Notes: a model not told the origin generated them from the sequence alone. DNA of 48,429 bases from Sedimentisphaerales bacterium (GCA_016927855.1 JAFGLV010000077.1:1-48429), one strand, 5' to 3'; shown: positions 35,736-45,143, counted from the first letter of the stretch. Numbers and translations are program-made.

Positions 35736-36746
35736 CTAGTCCCATTTGTGGCGCTTGACGGAATTGAGGATGAGTTGGGCGCACTTGAGCGCCGCGAGGC
35801 CTTCGGCGGCGGTGACTTCCGGGGTGTAGGATGGGTCCTGCACGGCGCGCAGAAAGGCCTCCTGTTCCAGGCGAACCGGCTCTTTGTCATCGATTTGCAG
35901 TTGCTCGATGCGCAGGAGGTCCGGCCAGTTGACGCTGGTCAGGTCGAAGTCCCCGCGCTGACGGTGTTCCTTGATCAGAGCGACGACGTCGCTGTTCGGG
36001 TCTGCTTTGATGACGATTCCGGTCTTCTTCAGATAGTCCACGCTTAGGTACGCCTGGCGGGTGAAGACGCGGACGCGGCGCTCGGTCTTGAGGGCCAAGC
36101 GGGACGCGGTGATGTTGGCGATGCAGCCGTTCTCGAACACGAGGCGCGCGTTGCAGATGTCCTCAGCGCCTTCGAGGACGCCCACGCCAACGGCGTCGAC
36201 GCGCTTGATCTTGCTGGCGGCCAGGGATAGGATAATATCGATATCATGTATCATGATATCTAAAACGACGCCAATATCCGTCGAGCGAAAGGGATAGGGA
36301 CTGACCCGGTGGGCTTCGATGAACTTGGGCTCGATGGAGAAACGCTTCATCGCCTGGACGACGGGATTGCAGCGCTCGGAATGGCCGACAGCGACGACGG
36401 TGTGATAACGGTTGGACAAGGCAACGATCTTGCGGCCTTCGCGGATGCTGGAGGCGAGGGGCTTCTCGATCAGGACAGGGATCTTGCGGCGGACGAAGAC
36501 CTTGGCCAGTTGCAGGTGAGTGACGGTCGGGGTGGCGATGGTCACGGCGTCGACAAGGTCGAGAACGTCGGCAGGGCGGGTGAAGGCGGGACAGCCGTAC
36601 TTTTCGGCGAGCGACTGAGCTTTGCGCTCGTCGACATCGACGACGGCGACGAGCTGGCTGTTGGGCAATTGGCTATACACCTTGGCGTGAATCGCGCCCA
36701 TCTTGCCGGCGCCGATGACGGCTGTTCTAAGCTTGGCTTCATCCAT
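35736..36746 (-). CDS. Gfo/Idh/MocA oxidoreductase, GnnA-like
   Basis: 336 residues, ATG 36746. An N-terminal Rossmann fold (AVIGAGKMGAIHAKVYSQLP, 9-28) is followed by the family EKP motif (VLIEKPLA, about 91-98) and the C-terminal sugar-binding half (DIMIHDIDIILSL). It is 14 bases after lpxA at the end of the envelope operon. In bacteria with 2,3-diamino lipid A, GnnA of this family oxidises the 3-OH of UDP-GlcNAc before LpxA acts, so the place fits that role. The transaminase GnnB is not in the window, so the assignment is inference. Other UDP-sugar dehydrogenase roles are possible. Confidence 0.82.
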   Translation of the reverse strand: MDEAKLRTAVIGAGKMGAIHAKVYSQLPNSQLVAVVDVDERKAQSLAEKYGCPAFTRPADVLDLVDAVTIATPTVTHLQLAKVFVRRKIPVLIEKPLASSIREGRKIVALSNRYHTVVAVGHSERCNPVVQAMKRFSIEPKFIEAHRVSPYPFRSTDIGVVLDIMIHDIDIILSLAASKIKRVDAVGVGVLEGAEDICNARLVFENGCIANITASRLALKTERRVRVFTRQAYLSVDYLKKTGIVIKADPNSDVVALIKEHRQRGDFDLTSVNWPDLLRIEQLQIDDKEPVRLEQEAFLRAVQDPSYTPEVTAAEGLAALKCAQLILNSVKRHKWD

Positions 36747-36760
36747 CCTCGTTCCCTGTG

Positions 36761-37570
36761 CTATGTGCGCCTGAGCGTCTCACGGTAGCGGCCGAAGCGA
36801 TGCTGACAGCTCTTGAAGATGGCATCGATGATGGCTCGGACGTTTTCGTCGAGCCCGTCCTGCTGGGCGAGGGCCTGGGCGTTCGCGAGCAGCGTGCCAC
36901 CTTGACGGTAGAGGCGCTTGTAGGCGTTGTAGATGTGCTCCTGCTGTGCCTCGTCGAGGCCGGCGCGCTTGAGGCCGCGCTTGTTGACACCGCGGATCTT
37001 AGGTGGGTGCTGGCCGCTGACGATAAGGAAGGGCGGAATGTCGCGCGCCAGGCCGCTCAGGCCGGCGACGAAGCACCAGGCGCCCAAGGTGACGAACTGA
37101 TGCGAGGCCGCCATGCCGCTGAGCCAGGCGCCCTTTTCGAGCTTGCAGTGCCCGCCGATTTGAACGTAGTTGCTCAACACGACCTTATCCTCGACGAGGC
37201 AATCGTGTCCGATATGGGTCCCGATCATCAGGAGGTTGTCGTTGCCGATCTGGGTCTTTTCGTTCTCGTAACGGCTCGGATGGATCGTGACATATTCACG
37301 GATGGCGTTCCGATCGCCGATGACCAGCTCGCCAATACGGGTATTCTGATCGAAGCCAAGCACTTGCGGGCAGCACCCGATGACGCTGTTCGGAAAGAGC
37401 CGGTTTCCACATCCGATCGTGACGCGTCCGGAGATGACAACCTTGGCGTCGAGAACCGTCCCATCGCCGATGGAGACGGGGCCGCCCACCACACAGTGAG
37501 GCCCGATCACAACGTCCTGGCCCAGTTGCACGTCGTTTCCCACGATGGCCGTGGGGTGTATTTTCGTCAT
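36761..37570 (-). CDS. lpxA: Acyl-ACP--UDP-N-acetylglucosamine O-acyltransferase
   Basis: 269 residues, normal LpxA length. Hexapeptide left-handed beta-helix in the first 190 residues (IHPTAIVG, VVIGPHCVVG, VEDKVVLSNYVQIGGH) and a helical C-terminus (NAYKRLYRQGGTL). The catalytic histidine region reads LLMIGTHIGHDC (114-124), with H122 matching the catalytic H125 of Escherichia coli; GMAASHQF (153-160) is also kept. LpxA adds the first acyl chain in lipid A synthesis. It lies 48 bases after lpxC-fabZ. If the neighbouring GnnA-like enzyme acts as proposed, it may acylate an amino sugar instead. Confidence 0.95.
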   Translation of the reverse strand: MTKIHPTAIVGNDVQLGQDVVIGPHCVVGGPVSIGDGTVLDAKVVISGRVTIGCGNRLFPNSVIGCCPQVLGFDQNTRIGELVIGDRNAIREYVTIHPSRYENEKTQIGNDNLLMIGTHIGHDCLVEDKVVLSNYVQIGGHCKLEKGAWLSGMAASHQFVTLGAWCFVAGLSGLARDIPPFLIVSGQHPPKIRGVNKRGLKRAGLDEAQQEHIYNAYKRLYRQGGTLLANAQALAQQDGLDENVRAIIDAIFKSCQHRFGRYRETLRRT

Positions 37571-37618
37571 GGCAATCGGTTCCGAAACCTCAACAGCTAC
37601 GATACGTACCCTTGTACC

Positions 37619-38929
37619 TCATGCTCGCTCGTCGTCAAGCAGCATGAACTTGATTTCTGCCTCCGCCGCGACGGCGTCGCCCACCATCGCTTGGCAGCGG
37701 CAATGAGCGGTGCGGCGGCGTAGACGCACCGTTTCAGCGGTGAGGATAAGCTGGTCTCCCGGGACAACCGCCTTGCGTAACTTCACGCCGTCCATGCTCA
37801 GCAGGACGGCCAGCTTGCCGGTATGCTCGAGCCTCTGGGCAAACAGCAGGCCGGACACTTGAGCCATCGCCTCCACGATCAGGACACCCGGCATGATGGG
37901 CGTGCCGGGGTAATGGCCCTGGAAGAACTGCTCGTTGAACGTGACGTTCTTGACGCCGGTGATGCGCGTGTCGCCCTCGACCTCGATGATCTTGTCCACG
38001 AGCAGGAAAGGGTAGCGATGGGGCAGGATCTTCTGAATCCGGCGAATATCGAGCACGGCGTCGGTCCCAAACCGGTCGATCCGATCCTGTTGCTGGGCCT
38101 GCTCATAGAGGCGCCTGGCCAGCATCTGATTCAAGGCATGGCCGCTCTTGTACGCCACGACGCGCCCGATCACCGGCCGACCCACCAGCGCCAGGTCCCC
38201 GATCAGGTCCACGATCTTGTGCCGGACACATTCGTTGGGGAACCGGTAACTGTTCTTGACGGGTCCGTCCGAATTGATGACGAGAATTTCGCGCGGGCCG
38301 ACGTGCGTGCCGATCCCGCGGGCCTGGAACTGGCGGGCCTCGACCTCGAGCAGGAAGCTGCGGGCCGGCGCCATGTTGGTCTCGAAACTGTCGGGTGTGA
38401 GTCGATAGCTGAAGATTTGCCGGCCGATGCCGGTGTGTCCGCTGTAATCCATGTCGTAAGTGACATTGAGCGCGCCGTCGTTTTCAGGCAACGCGTAGAT
38501 CGTGGCGTCACCGGCTCTGACCGTGATGGGCCTCTTGATTACGCATTCGCGCGAAGGGTTCTTCTGCTCGACGACGCCGGCACGCTTGAGGACCTTGAAG
38601 TACTCGGCGCTGCTGCAGTCCGGCGCCGGCAGCTCTTCGCCTTCGATTTCTACCTCGATGTTGTCGATCTCGAGGGCGCGAATGGCAGCCATACAGTGCT
38701 CGACGGTTTCGATGCTAACGTCACCCTTCTTGATACTGGTGCGTCGGCTTCGCTCGGCGATGTTGGGAGCGATCGCGGGAATGCGCACACCACCGTCGAC
38801 ATCGGTCCGCACGAACACGACGCCGGTATCCTCCGGGGCAGGCCGAAAAAGCACCCGCGCCTCCGCTCCGCCAAACAGGCCCCTGCCGGCGAGCTTACCC
38901 TCGCTCTTTATTGTCTTCTGCAGCTTCAA
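37619..38929 (-). CDS. lpxC-fabZ: LpxC-FabZ fusion: UDP-acyl-GlcNAc deacetylase and 3-hydroxyacyl-ACP dehydratase
   Basis: 436 residues. The start is TTG 38929: it gives the LpxC N-terminus [19 protein letters not shown] exactly and no ATG occurs before residue 80. The gene overlaps lpxD by 35 bases. In the LpxC half the zinc ligands are H78 (ETVEHCM), H237 and D241 ([10 protein letters not shown]), with E77 and H264 (SGHALN) as catalytic residues. The FabZ half begins near 290 with H304 in [13 protein letters not shown] and E353 in [11 protein letters not shown]. One polypeptide thus carries the committed step of lipid A synthesis and the dehydratase that competes for the same 3-hydroxyacyl-ACP pool. 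The fusion is known in Bacteroidota and Planctomycetota. Confidence 0.95.
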   Translation of the reverse strand: MKLQKTIKSEGKLAGRGLFGGAEARVLFRPAPEDTGVVFVRTDVDGGVRIPAIAPNIAERSRRTSIKKGDVSIETVEHCMAAIRALEIDNIEVEIEGEELPAPDCSSAEYFKVLKRAGVVEQKNPSRECVIKRPITVRAGDATIYALPENDGALNVTYDMDYSGHTGIGRQIFSYRLTPDSFETNMAPARSFLLEVEARQFQARGIGTHVGPREILVINSDGPVKNSYRFPNECVRHKIVDLIGDLALVGRPVIGRVVAYKSGHALNQMLARRLYEQAQQQDRIDRFGTDAVLDIRRIQKILPHRYPFLLVDKIIEVEGDTRITGVKNVTFNEQFFQGHYPGTPIMPGVLIVEAMAQVSGLLFAQRLEHTGKLAVLLSMDGVKLRKAVVPGDQLILTAETVRLRRRTAHCRCQAMVGDAVAAEAEIKFMLLDDERA

Positions 38930-39950
38930 GCTTCTCTACCTTAGCGGTCAAGCGTTTCAACTCCTGCGCCAGTTTCGGCAGGCGGAGAACATGGGCGACG
39001 ACCCTCGCGGCCTCTCTGACCTCGATGGCCGGCGACCAGGCGAGCTTCAGGCCAGGCCCGACGGTGCTTACGACGCCGGCTTGCGCCCCGACCATCGTGC
39101 CGGCGCCCACCTCGATGTTGTCCGCCAGACCCACTTGACCGGCCAAGACTACGCCGTCACCCAGCCGACAACTGCCGGCCACACCCACCTGGGCCGCGAT
39201 CAGACAGCATTTGCCGATGACGACGTTATGCGCAATCTGGACGAGGTTGTCGATCTTCGTACCCGCCCCGATTATGGTATTGCCGAATTTCGCCCTGTCA
39301 ATGCAACTGTTGGCTCCGATGTGGACGAAGTCCTCGATAATCACCCCTCCGTTGTGGGGAAAAAGCCGGTGAGCTCCGTCGATGAAGCTGTAGCCGAAGC
39401 CGACAGAGCCAATGGTGCTGTTGGCCTGGACGATCACGTGATGGCCCAGGACACAGCCATGGTAAACGACGACGTGGCTGTCGAGGCGGCAATGAGCCCC
39501 GATACGGGAATTCTCTCCGATATGGCAGCCGTCGGCGATCGCCGTGCCTTCGCCAATCTCGACGTTATCGGCGATAACGGCGTGCGGGCCAATGCTCACA
39601 GCCTTGCCCAGGCGGACGTTCTCACCCACGCGGGCGGAGGCATCGATTCCCTCCGCCGGAGGCTTGAGCTTCGGGGCAAAACAGTTGAGGGCCTCGATCA
39701 CGGCCGCATTGACATTGCCGACCACGAGCTGCGGCTTGGCCAGCCCCTCGATTGGCTTGTCAACGATCAGCGCTGCCGCCAGGCACTTGGTCGCAGCGGA
39801 TTTGTGCCGAGGGTCGCTGACGAACGTCACCGCGTTACTGCCGGCCGTGGCTACAGGTTGTACGCCGACGATCTCGCCGTCGGCGTTGGCGTCGTCGCCG
39901 ACCAGCTCCGCCCCGAGCCGGGCCGCTAATTCTCGTATCGTCAAGGCCAT
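38895..39950 (-). CDS. lpxD: UDP-3-O-(3-hydroxyacyl)glucosamine N-acyltransferase
   Basis: 351 residues from ATG 39950 (TGAGGC upstream). The N-terminal uridine-binding domain spans about 1-100 ([29 protein letters not shown]). The left-handed beta-helix follows ([26 protein letters not shown]-type repeats such as [18 protein letters not shown]) with the catalytic histidine in [11 protein letters not shown] short helical C-terminus ends [11 protein letters not shown] and overlaps the LpxC start. LpxD adds the second acyl chain, to nitrogen, in lipid A synthesis. Gene order skp-lpxD matches the classic cluster. Confidence 0.95.
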   Translation of the reverse strand: MALTIRELAARLGAELVGDDANADGEIVGVQPVATAGSNAVTFVSDPRHKSAATKCLAAALIVDKPIEGLAKPQLVVGNVNAAVIEALNCFAPKLKPPAEGIDASARVGENVRLGKAVSIGPHAVIADNVEIGEGTAIADGCHIGENSRIGAHCRLDSHVVVYHGCVLGHHVIVQANSTIGSVGFGYSFIDGAHRLFPHNGGVIIEDFVHIGANSCIDRAKFGNTIIGAGTKIDNLVQIAHNVVIGKCCLIAAQVGVAGSCRLGDGVVLAGQVGLADNIEVGAGTMVGAQAGVVSTVGPGLKLAWSPAIEVREAARVVAHVLRLPKLAQELKRLTAKVEKLEAAEDNKERG

Positions 39951-40011
39951 GCGAGCCTCAAACAAGACCGGTTGTCGAAAGAGACCTCACTACCGTCTCA
40001 TACGCAGAGAC

Positions 40012-40611
40012 CTAAGGCTTGAGTGAATCCATCGCGTCGAGCCGTCGCAGCACTTCGTCCGTCAGGTCGGGACAACTTCCTGAATAGAGGATCTTGTGCG
40101 TACTGAAGGTGGCCATCAGCTCGTCGGCGGAGATCGGGAACTTCGGCTCAGTTCTCTCCAGGACGAGGGCGAATCCCTTCTCCTGGGCCAACTCGGCGAC
40201 GATCTTCAATGTTGCCTGGTACAGCTTCTCCATCCACTCCTTGTTCTCCAGGCTGCGCTTCTGCTTGAGGTACTCCTGTTCGCTGTCCAGGGCCGCACGC
40301 TTGTTCAAGACCACCTGCAACTGCTTGAGGTAATCCTCGCTTCCCGGTACCATCGTGTTCAACTCAGCCTCAGCCGCCTCGATGTCCTTGGCGCGGCTCT
40401 CCAACTGGGCCCGTAACTGACTCTCTCTGGTCATCAGCGCGTTGCGGTATTTCACCTGGTGGGCCGACTGAGTGATGACGGTTTGAATGCTGACCACGCC
40501 GATATTCATGCCGCTGGTCGTCGCGGGTGCGGCGTGGCTATACTCGAAGGTCGCCCACACCGCCGCTAGGCAGATCACGATACTCGCCACCGCTGCTCTA
40601 CTTCTTTTCAT
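40012..40611 (-). CDS. skp: OmpH/Skp-family periplasmic chaperone
   Basis: 199 residues from ATG 40611 (GAAAGGG upstream). Signal peptide about 1-27 (AVASIVICLAAVWATFEYSHA). Then MNIGVVSIQTVITQSAHQVK, the usual OmpH/Skp opening strand, and a long coiled coil (about 55-145, ALMTRESQLRAQLESRAKD onward). The final strand region contains KGFALVLERTEPKFPIS. Skp trimers hold outer-membrane beta-barrel proteins in the periplasm. It sits between bamA (65 bases upstream) and lpxD, as in many Gram-negative bacteria. Confidence 0.9.
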   Translation of the reverse strand: MKRSRAAVASIVICLAAVWATFEYSHAAPATTSGMNIGVVSIQTVITQSAHQVKYRNALMTRESQLRAQLESRAKDIEAAEAELNTMVPGSEDYLKQLQVVLNKRAALDSEQEYLKQKRSLENKEWMEKLYQATLKIVAELAQEKGFALVLERTEPKFPISADELMATFSTHKILYSGSCPDLTDEVLRRLDAMDSLKP

Positions 40612-40675
40612 GGAAAACCCTTTCTGTGGTTCGGTCCACTCGTATGTTCGCTCCAAACGAATACGTGTGCGTTTC

Positions 40676-42889
40676 TCAGAACATGCCGGCCGCGGAGAAG
40701 CTGAAGAGCTGCGTTTCGTCCTGCTCATCCCGCAGCAAGGGCACGCCGATCTCGAAGCGCATGGGCAGGTTCCCGAAGAACTGGGGCACCATGATTTGGA
40801 TGCCGCCGCCGACCGAGAGGCGATAACTGCCGGTGTCGACGGTTCCGCTATCGACGAAGAAGACCGCCGCGAAGTTCTCGCTGATCATCGGGACGGTCAC
40901 CTCGGCGCTGGCCAGGAAGATCCAATCACTGCCGATGGGGTCCTTGTAGATCGGATTGACGACGTCGGGGCCGGACTGCAAGCCCCTCGTGCTGACGCCG
41001 CGGTACTCGAACCCGCGCATCCCGTACTGGCCGCTGCCGCCGCCGTAGAACTTCTCGAAGGGGGGTGCGTCTCCCACGGTGGTGCCTGCCATGATCTTCC
41101 CGGCCAGGACCGTTTTTCGCCCCAACACGTCCTCGCGCAGGGTGAAGTAGCGTATGTAGCTGCCCTCCAGGACGCCGAACGTGTAGTCGCCGGTCACCTG
41201 CTCGTAGTAGGCGCTGATGACGTGCCCTTTGGCGGGTAGATAGCGGTTGTCCACGGCGGTTTCGCCAATGCCGAAGCGTACGCCATAGAGCTGGTTGTCA
41301 CCCACGACGTTTCTGATTTCCACCGGCGCGTCGAAATCAAGGTCGTCGACCTTAACGTTCTCGGCGCGGAAGCCGATGCTGCGTCGCCAGCGACCCTTGA
41401 GGCGCTGCTCGAAGCCAACAAAGCCCTTGAGGCGGCCTTCGTCGTAGCTTTCCCGGTACCGCTCCCAGCTTCGTCCCATAAGATCGAACGAGATCGGCCG
41501 GTCGCGCCAATAGGGATCGGTGAATTGAACGTAGTACTGGCTGTACTCCGTTCCTGGTTCGAGTGTCACGCTGAAGCTCTGGCCGGCGCCCTTGAAGTGT
41601 TTCCAGGGAGTCAACAGGCCGGTAGGGTCGTCGGGCCAGTCCGTGATGTCGAAGTTCTGCTGGCGATAGACGAGCCGTCCGATAAAACCGCTGTCGCTAC
41701 TGATGCCGATGCCGGGCATGATGATCCCGGTACTGCCTTCCTTGATATCCACGCGGACGTCTTTGTAGTCGGAGTTGGGATCGGCGGTATTGACGGGGCG
41801 GATGAGTGCCTCTTCTGCTACCGCTGCTCTCTGGACGTACGTCTCCAGGATCCCGCCACCTTCCTTGGGCGCGATGCGGCCATTGTACCACTGTTCCGGC
41901 GTGAACCCGTACTCGTCCAAGACCCGCCGGACCACCTTGTCGCGCGTCTCTTCATTGCCGGTAACGTCAATCTGACCGATCCGATAGCGCTTGCCCTCGA
42001 CGACATCGAACTCCACGGTGACGAGGTTCCCGGCGCTGCCCAGCGTAAACCTCGGTCGCTGCCGCACTTCCGCATCGATGTAGCCCTGCTCGCGGTAGAG
42101 GCGCATCAACTCGGTCGCGTCGCGGTCGGCGGTGGGCTTCAGGTACGGGTCCCCTTCGACCAGCTCCATCTGCTGGCGCAGCTCCGCGTCGGTGAATCGC
42201 GTGTTGCCGGTGAAGCTAAGCGCGCCCACGCGGAAGACCGGACCCTCGTCGATGATGAACGTGACGCGGATACCGGTGCCGTCGGCGGAGAACTCCGTCT
42301 CCGCTTCGATCTTGTAGTCGAGATAGCCGTGATCGTAGTAGAACTCCCGCAAGCGCTCGAGGTCCTCTTCGATGGCGTCCTCGGTGTAATAGAACGGCCA
42401 GAGCAGCCATTTTCGCTCGGTTGTCTTGACGACCTTCGCCAGCGTGCCGGAGCCCATCACCTCATTGCCGACGAAATCGACGGAATCGACCTGCACACGT
42501 GGTCCCTCCTCGATCCGGTAGAGCAAGTTGCCCTGTGCGAGCCGGTCCCTGTCGAGCGAGACCTCGACGAAGGCGTAGCCGATCTTGCGATAGACCTCCG
42601 CAATGGTGAGGCGTCCACCCTCCGCCAGGAACGGATCGAGACGATCCCCCAACTCAAAGCCGAGCCGCTGGCGCAGGACATGATCCTTGAACTTGACGTT
42701 CCCCTCGAACTCGATCGACCTGATGATGTCGGTTCGGCCGACGCCGTTCGCCGACGGTTCCAAGGCTGAGGCACGTGCCTCTTCTCCACCGGCAGGCGGA
42801 GCGGCGTTGGCGTCCTCTGTGGCGCGCACTCCACTCAGACCCGTTATCAGGGCTGATAGAATGAGAAAGGCAATCGCATTTCTATGCAT
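40676..42889 (-). CDS. bamA: Outer membrane protein assembly factor BamA
   Basis: 737 residues, ATG 42889. Signal peptide about 1-23. Four POTRA domains can be traced from about 52 to 400 (IIRSIEFEGNVKFKDHVLR, VQVDSVDFVGNEVMG, FRVGALSFTGNTRFTDAEL, YRIGQIDVTGNEETRD). The first lies before a GYAFVEVSL strand. The Omp85 barrel follows, with YGGGSGQYGMRGFEYRGVS carrying the conserved (V/M)RGF motif and a last strand ending in phenylalanine (SFSAAGMF). BamA folds and inserts outer-membrane proteins. It shows directly that this organism has a Gram-negative type outer membrane. It follows dnaB by 45 bases. Confidence 0.95.
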   Translation of the reverse strand: MHRNAIAFLILSALITGLSGVRATEDANAAPPAGGEEARASALEPSANGVGRTDIIRSIEFEGNVKFKDHVLRQRLGFELGDRLDPFLAEGGRLTIAEVYRKIGYAFVEVSLDRDRLAQGNLLYRIEEGPRVQVDSVDFVGNEVMGSGTLAKVVKTTERKWLLWPFYYTEDAIEEDLERLREFYYDHGYLDYKIEAETEFSADGTGIRVTFIIDEGPVFRVGALSFTGNTRFTDAELRQQMELVEGDPYLKPTADRDATELMRLYREQGYIDAEVRQRPRFTLGSAGNLVTVEFDVVEGKRYRIGQIDVTGNEETRDKVVRRVLDEYGFTPEQWYNGRIAPKEGGGILETYVQRAAVAEEALIRPVNTADPNSDYKDVRVDIKEGSTGIIMPGIGISSDSGFIGRLVYRQQNFDITDWPDDPTGLLTPWKHFKGAGQSFSVTLEPGTEYSQYYVQFTDPYWRDRPISFDLMGRSWERYRESYDEGRLKGFVGFEQRLKGRWRRSIGFRAENVKVDDLDFDAPVEIRNVVGDNQLYGVRFGIGETAVDNRYLPAKGHVISAYYEQVTGDYTFGVLEGSYIRYFTLREDVLGRKTVLAGKIMAGTTVGDAPPFEKFYGGGSGQYGMRGFEYRGVSTRGLQSGPDVVNPIYKDPIGSDWIFLASAEVTVPMISENFAAVFFVDSGTVDTGSYRLSVGGGIQIMVPQFFGNLPMRFEIGVPLLRDEQDETQLFSFSAAGMF

Positions 42890-42934
42890 TTGCTATCTCG
42901 CCGACAGCGAATCCTTTCCAACCCACGCGACACG

Positions 42935-44368
42935 CTAGAATGGGACTGCTTCCTGCTCGATCTGCGCCAGGTTTTCAAACCGGGTACATTTCTCCCGGAA
43001 CGTCATCTTCACGGTTCCCGTCGGCCCGTTTCGCTGTTTGGCGATGATGACCTCAGCGATGTTGTCCTGCTGGTAGTCGGCTTCACCGCGATGGTAGTAG
43101 TCCTCGCGGTGCAGGAGCATGACTACGTCGGCGTCCTGTTCGATACTGCCGCTTTCGCGCAGGTCGCTCATCCGCGGCCGATGGCCTTCGCGCCCTTCCG
43201 CGGCCCGGTTCAACTGGCTCAGCACAACTACAGGGACGTCCAATTCGCGCGCCAGTGACTTCATATATCGGGAAATTGTCGATATTTCCTGTTGTCTGGA
43301 CTCGATTTTACCGGCGCCGAGGTGCATCAATTGGAGGTAGTCCACCAGGATGCATCGCAGGCCATAGGCGCTCTTGAGCCGCCTGGCCTTGGCGCGAATC
43401 TCCAGCGGCGTCAGCGCCGAGGTGTCGTCAACGAAGATCGGCGCCTCGGAGACGACGCCGCAAGCTTCCACGAGCTTCTGGTAGTGGTCCGTACTGAGCA
43501 TGCCCTTTCGCACGAGTTGGGAATCGACGCCGCTGTAGCTGCACAGAAACCGCTCGGCAAGCTGCTGTTTGCCCATTTCCAGCGAGAAGATGGCCAGGGG
43601 CTGTTTCTCGATGATGCCGATATGCTCGGCGATGTTCAGCGCCAGCGCGGTCTTGCCCATGCTGGGCCGGCCGGCGACGATAATCATCTCGCCGTTCTGC
43701 AGTCCGCACGTCATGTCGTCCAGTTCGTAGTACCCCGTCGGCAGACCGGTGACGTGGGTGCCCTCTCTCCTTTCGATCAGCTCGTAAGCCTTTGTGACCA
43801 AGTCCTTTAGCGCCACCGCCGTACTGGTGATGCGCTTGTCCGTCACCGCGAAGATGCGCCGTTCTGCGTCGTCAAGCTTCTCAGCGGCCGAGCCAGTCTC
43901 ATCGTAAGCGTCGTTGAGAATCTCGGTCGCAGCCCAGATCGTCTCACGCAGAAGCATCTTCTCCTTAACGATGTCCGCATAATAGGTTACGTTGGCCGAA
44001 GAGGGCACGGACTCTATGACCCGCTGGAGGTATTCCAGGCCTCCGATGGCCTCCAGTTGCTCGTGCCGCTCCAGCTCGTTGCGAACCAGGACACCGTCGA
44101 TCCCTTCGCCCCGATTGCGCTCGTAGAGCGCGACGATCGCATCGAAGATCATCTGGTGCTCGGTGTGATAAAAGGCATTGCGTTCGAGCGACTCAACCAC
44201 GTCGCCGATACAACGAGGGTCAACGATCATTGAGCCCAGCACGGCCGCCTCGGCAGGGAGCGATTCGGGCATACTGCGCAGGATCGCCGGGTTCGCCGGA
44301 CCGACTGCTTTCGCGCCGCCCGGACCCGCCCCGTTGCCGGATGCCTTCTTCCTTTCCTTGGCTGCCAA
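42935..44368 (-). CDS. dnaB: Replicative DNA helicase DnaB
   Basis: 477 residues from a TTG start at 44368, chosen because AAGGAGG lies 7 bases ahead and the mapped promoter lies between this codon and the only upstream ATG (44476). The N-terminal primase-binding domain begins near residue 30 (PESLPAEAAVLGSMIVDP). The RecA-like domain has Walker A GRPSMGKT (about 233-240), IFSLEMGKQQLAERFL, Walker B ILVDYLQLMHLG, and VVLSQLNRAAEGREGHRP with the DNA-binding loops and arginine finger region. DnaB unwinds DNA at the replication fork. No intein is present. It heads the envelope operon. Confidence 0.97.
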   Translation of the reverse strand: MAAKERKKASGNGAGPGGAKAVGPANPAILRSMPESLPAEAAVLGSMIVDPRCIGDVVESLERNAFYHTEHQMIFDAIVALYERNRGEGIDGVLVRNELERHEQLEAIGGLEYLQRVIESVPSSANVTYYADIVKEKMLLRETIWAATEILNDAYDETGSAAEKLDDAERRIFAVTDKRITSTAVALKDLVTKAYELIERREGTHVTGLPTGYYELDDMTCGLQNGEMIIVAGRPSMGKTALALNIAEHIGIIEKQPLAIFSLEMGKQQLAERFLCSYSGVDSQLVRKGMLSTDHYQKLVEACGVVSEAPIFVDDTSALTPLEIRAKARRLKSAYGLRCILVDYLQLMHLGAGKIESRQQEISTISRYMKSLARELDVPVVVLSQLNRAAEGREGHRPRMSDLRESGSIEQDADVVMLLHREDYYHRGEADYQQDNIAEVIIAKQRNGPTGTVKMTFREKCTRFENLAQIEQEAVPF

Positions 44369-44434
44369 GATCGGCCCTCCTTGCCCTGGTTTGCGGATTC
44401 GACCGAGAATCCGAACTCTTTGGTTCGAGGCGGC

Positions 44435-44463
44435 ATTGTACCTGCCGCGCCGTCCACCGTCAA
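44435..44463 (-). promoter_or_regulatory. Sigma70-type promoter of dnaB and the envelope operon
   Basis: On the minus strand TTGACG (44463-44458), 17-base spacer, TACAAT (44440-44435). The transcript would begin near 44428, about 60 bases before the TTG start. Confidence 0.7.
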
Positions 44464-44695
44464 ACACTGTTTCCACCGAGAGAATCGGCCATTCGCAGGC
44501 CGGTACAACAGGTTTTTTTCGGAGGTTCCGCCCTTCGGCGCACTAGGCCGTCAGGTCGTGCAGCCTGCCAAGCAGACCCGGCAGCCCGGTGACGAGAAGA
44601 CCCTCGGATTCGAGCGTCTCATCGAGTCCGGCGACAAGGACCCGCCGAATGCGCGTCTGAGCATCCGCCCTGGGAAGAGATTCTTCATTTTTCTC

Positions 44696-44724
44696 TTGAC
44701 GCATGACTACAACTGTAATATCCT
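44696..44724 (+). promoter_or_regulatory. Promoter of the blaI-blaR1 pair
   Basis: TTGACG (44696-44701), 17-base spacer, TATCCT (44719-44724). An operator-like repeat lies across the spacer and a second one just downstream, the usual layout for self-repression. Confidence 0.6.
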
Positions 44725-44745
44725 GCGAAAGACTACATATGTAAT
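44705..44745. promoter_or_regulatory. Two tandem BlaI/MecI-type operators
   Basis: GACTACAACTGTAAT (44705-44719) and GACTACATATGTAAT (44731-44745) share the TACA-N2-TGTA dyad known for BlaI/MecI operators (TACATATGTA is a perfect palindrome). Their starts are 26 bases apart. The first covers the promoter, the second lies over the transcript start region, so BlaI dimers here would block transcription of its own operon. Confidence 0.8.
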
Positions 44746-44760
44746 CACAGGAGACCACCG

Positions 44761-45141
44761 ATGCGAAAGAAACTGCCCAAGATTGCCGAGTCGGAGTGGC
44801 GCGTCGTGCAGGTGCTCTGGCAGCATGGTCCACTGACCGCCAATGAGATGGTTGAGAAGCTGGCCGGCGAGGTGACGTGGAAACCGCGAACGGTCAAGAC
44901 CCTCATAGGCAGGCTGGTAAAGAAAGGCGCGGTCGGGTTTACGACCGAAGGCAACCGCTATCGATACACCGCCGCCGTCTGTGAGTCGGAATGCGTCCAC
45001 CAGGAAACGCGGTCTTTCGTACGCCGCGTCTACCAGGGAGCCATGAAGCCTGCGCTCGCAGCCTTTCTCGAGGACGCGGACCTGTCGCCGGACGAAATCA
45101 GGGAGCTACAAGCGATCCTCGAACAGAAGAGAAGGGGATAG
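44761..45141 (+). CDS. BlaI/MecI-family transcriptional repressor
   Basis: 126 residues, ATG 44761 after AGGAGA. The winged-helix domain spans about 5-75: ISESEW-type IAESEWRVVQVLWQHGPLTA, then TWKPRTVKTLIGRLVKKGAV (recognition helix and wing) and YRYTAAVCESE. The dimerisation helices follow (SFVRRVYQGAMKPALAAFLE, LSPDEIRELQAILEQK). Relatives repress their own operon and are cut after the M56 sensor protease is triggered. The sensor-protease gene follows 2 bases after the stop region (ATG 45144), and two matching operators lie upstream. No beta-lactamase gene is visible in the window. Confidence 0.93.
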   Translation: MRKKLPKIAESEWRVVQVLWQHGPLTANEMVEKLAGEVTWKPRTVKTLIGRLVKKGAVGFTTEGNRYRYTAAVCESECVHQETRSFVRRVYQGAMKPALAAFLEDADLSPDEIRELQAILEQKRRG

Positions 45142-45143
45142 AG

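Noticed and set aside
41525..42769. Antisense frame of 414 codons opposite bamA
   Set aside because: Composition follows the bamA codons in reverse; POTRA and barrel motifs are clear on the minus strand.
44369..44476. ATG at 44476 as the dnaB start
   Set aside because: It lies upstream of the TTGACG-N17-TACAAT promoter, and a TTG at 44368 has an ideal AAGGAGG.
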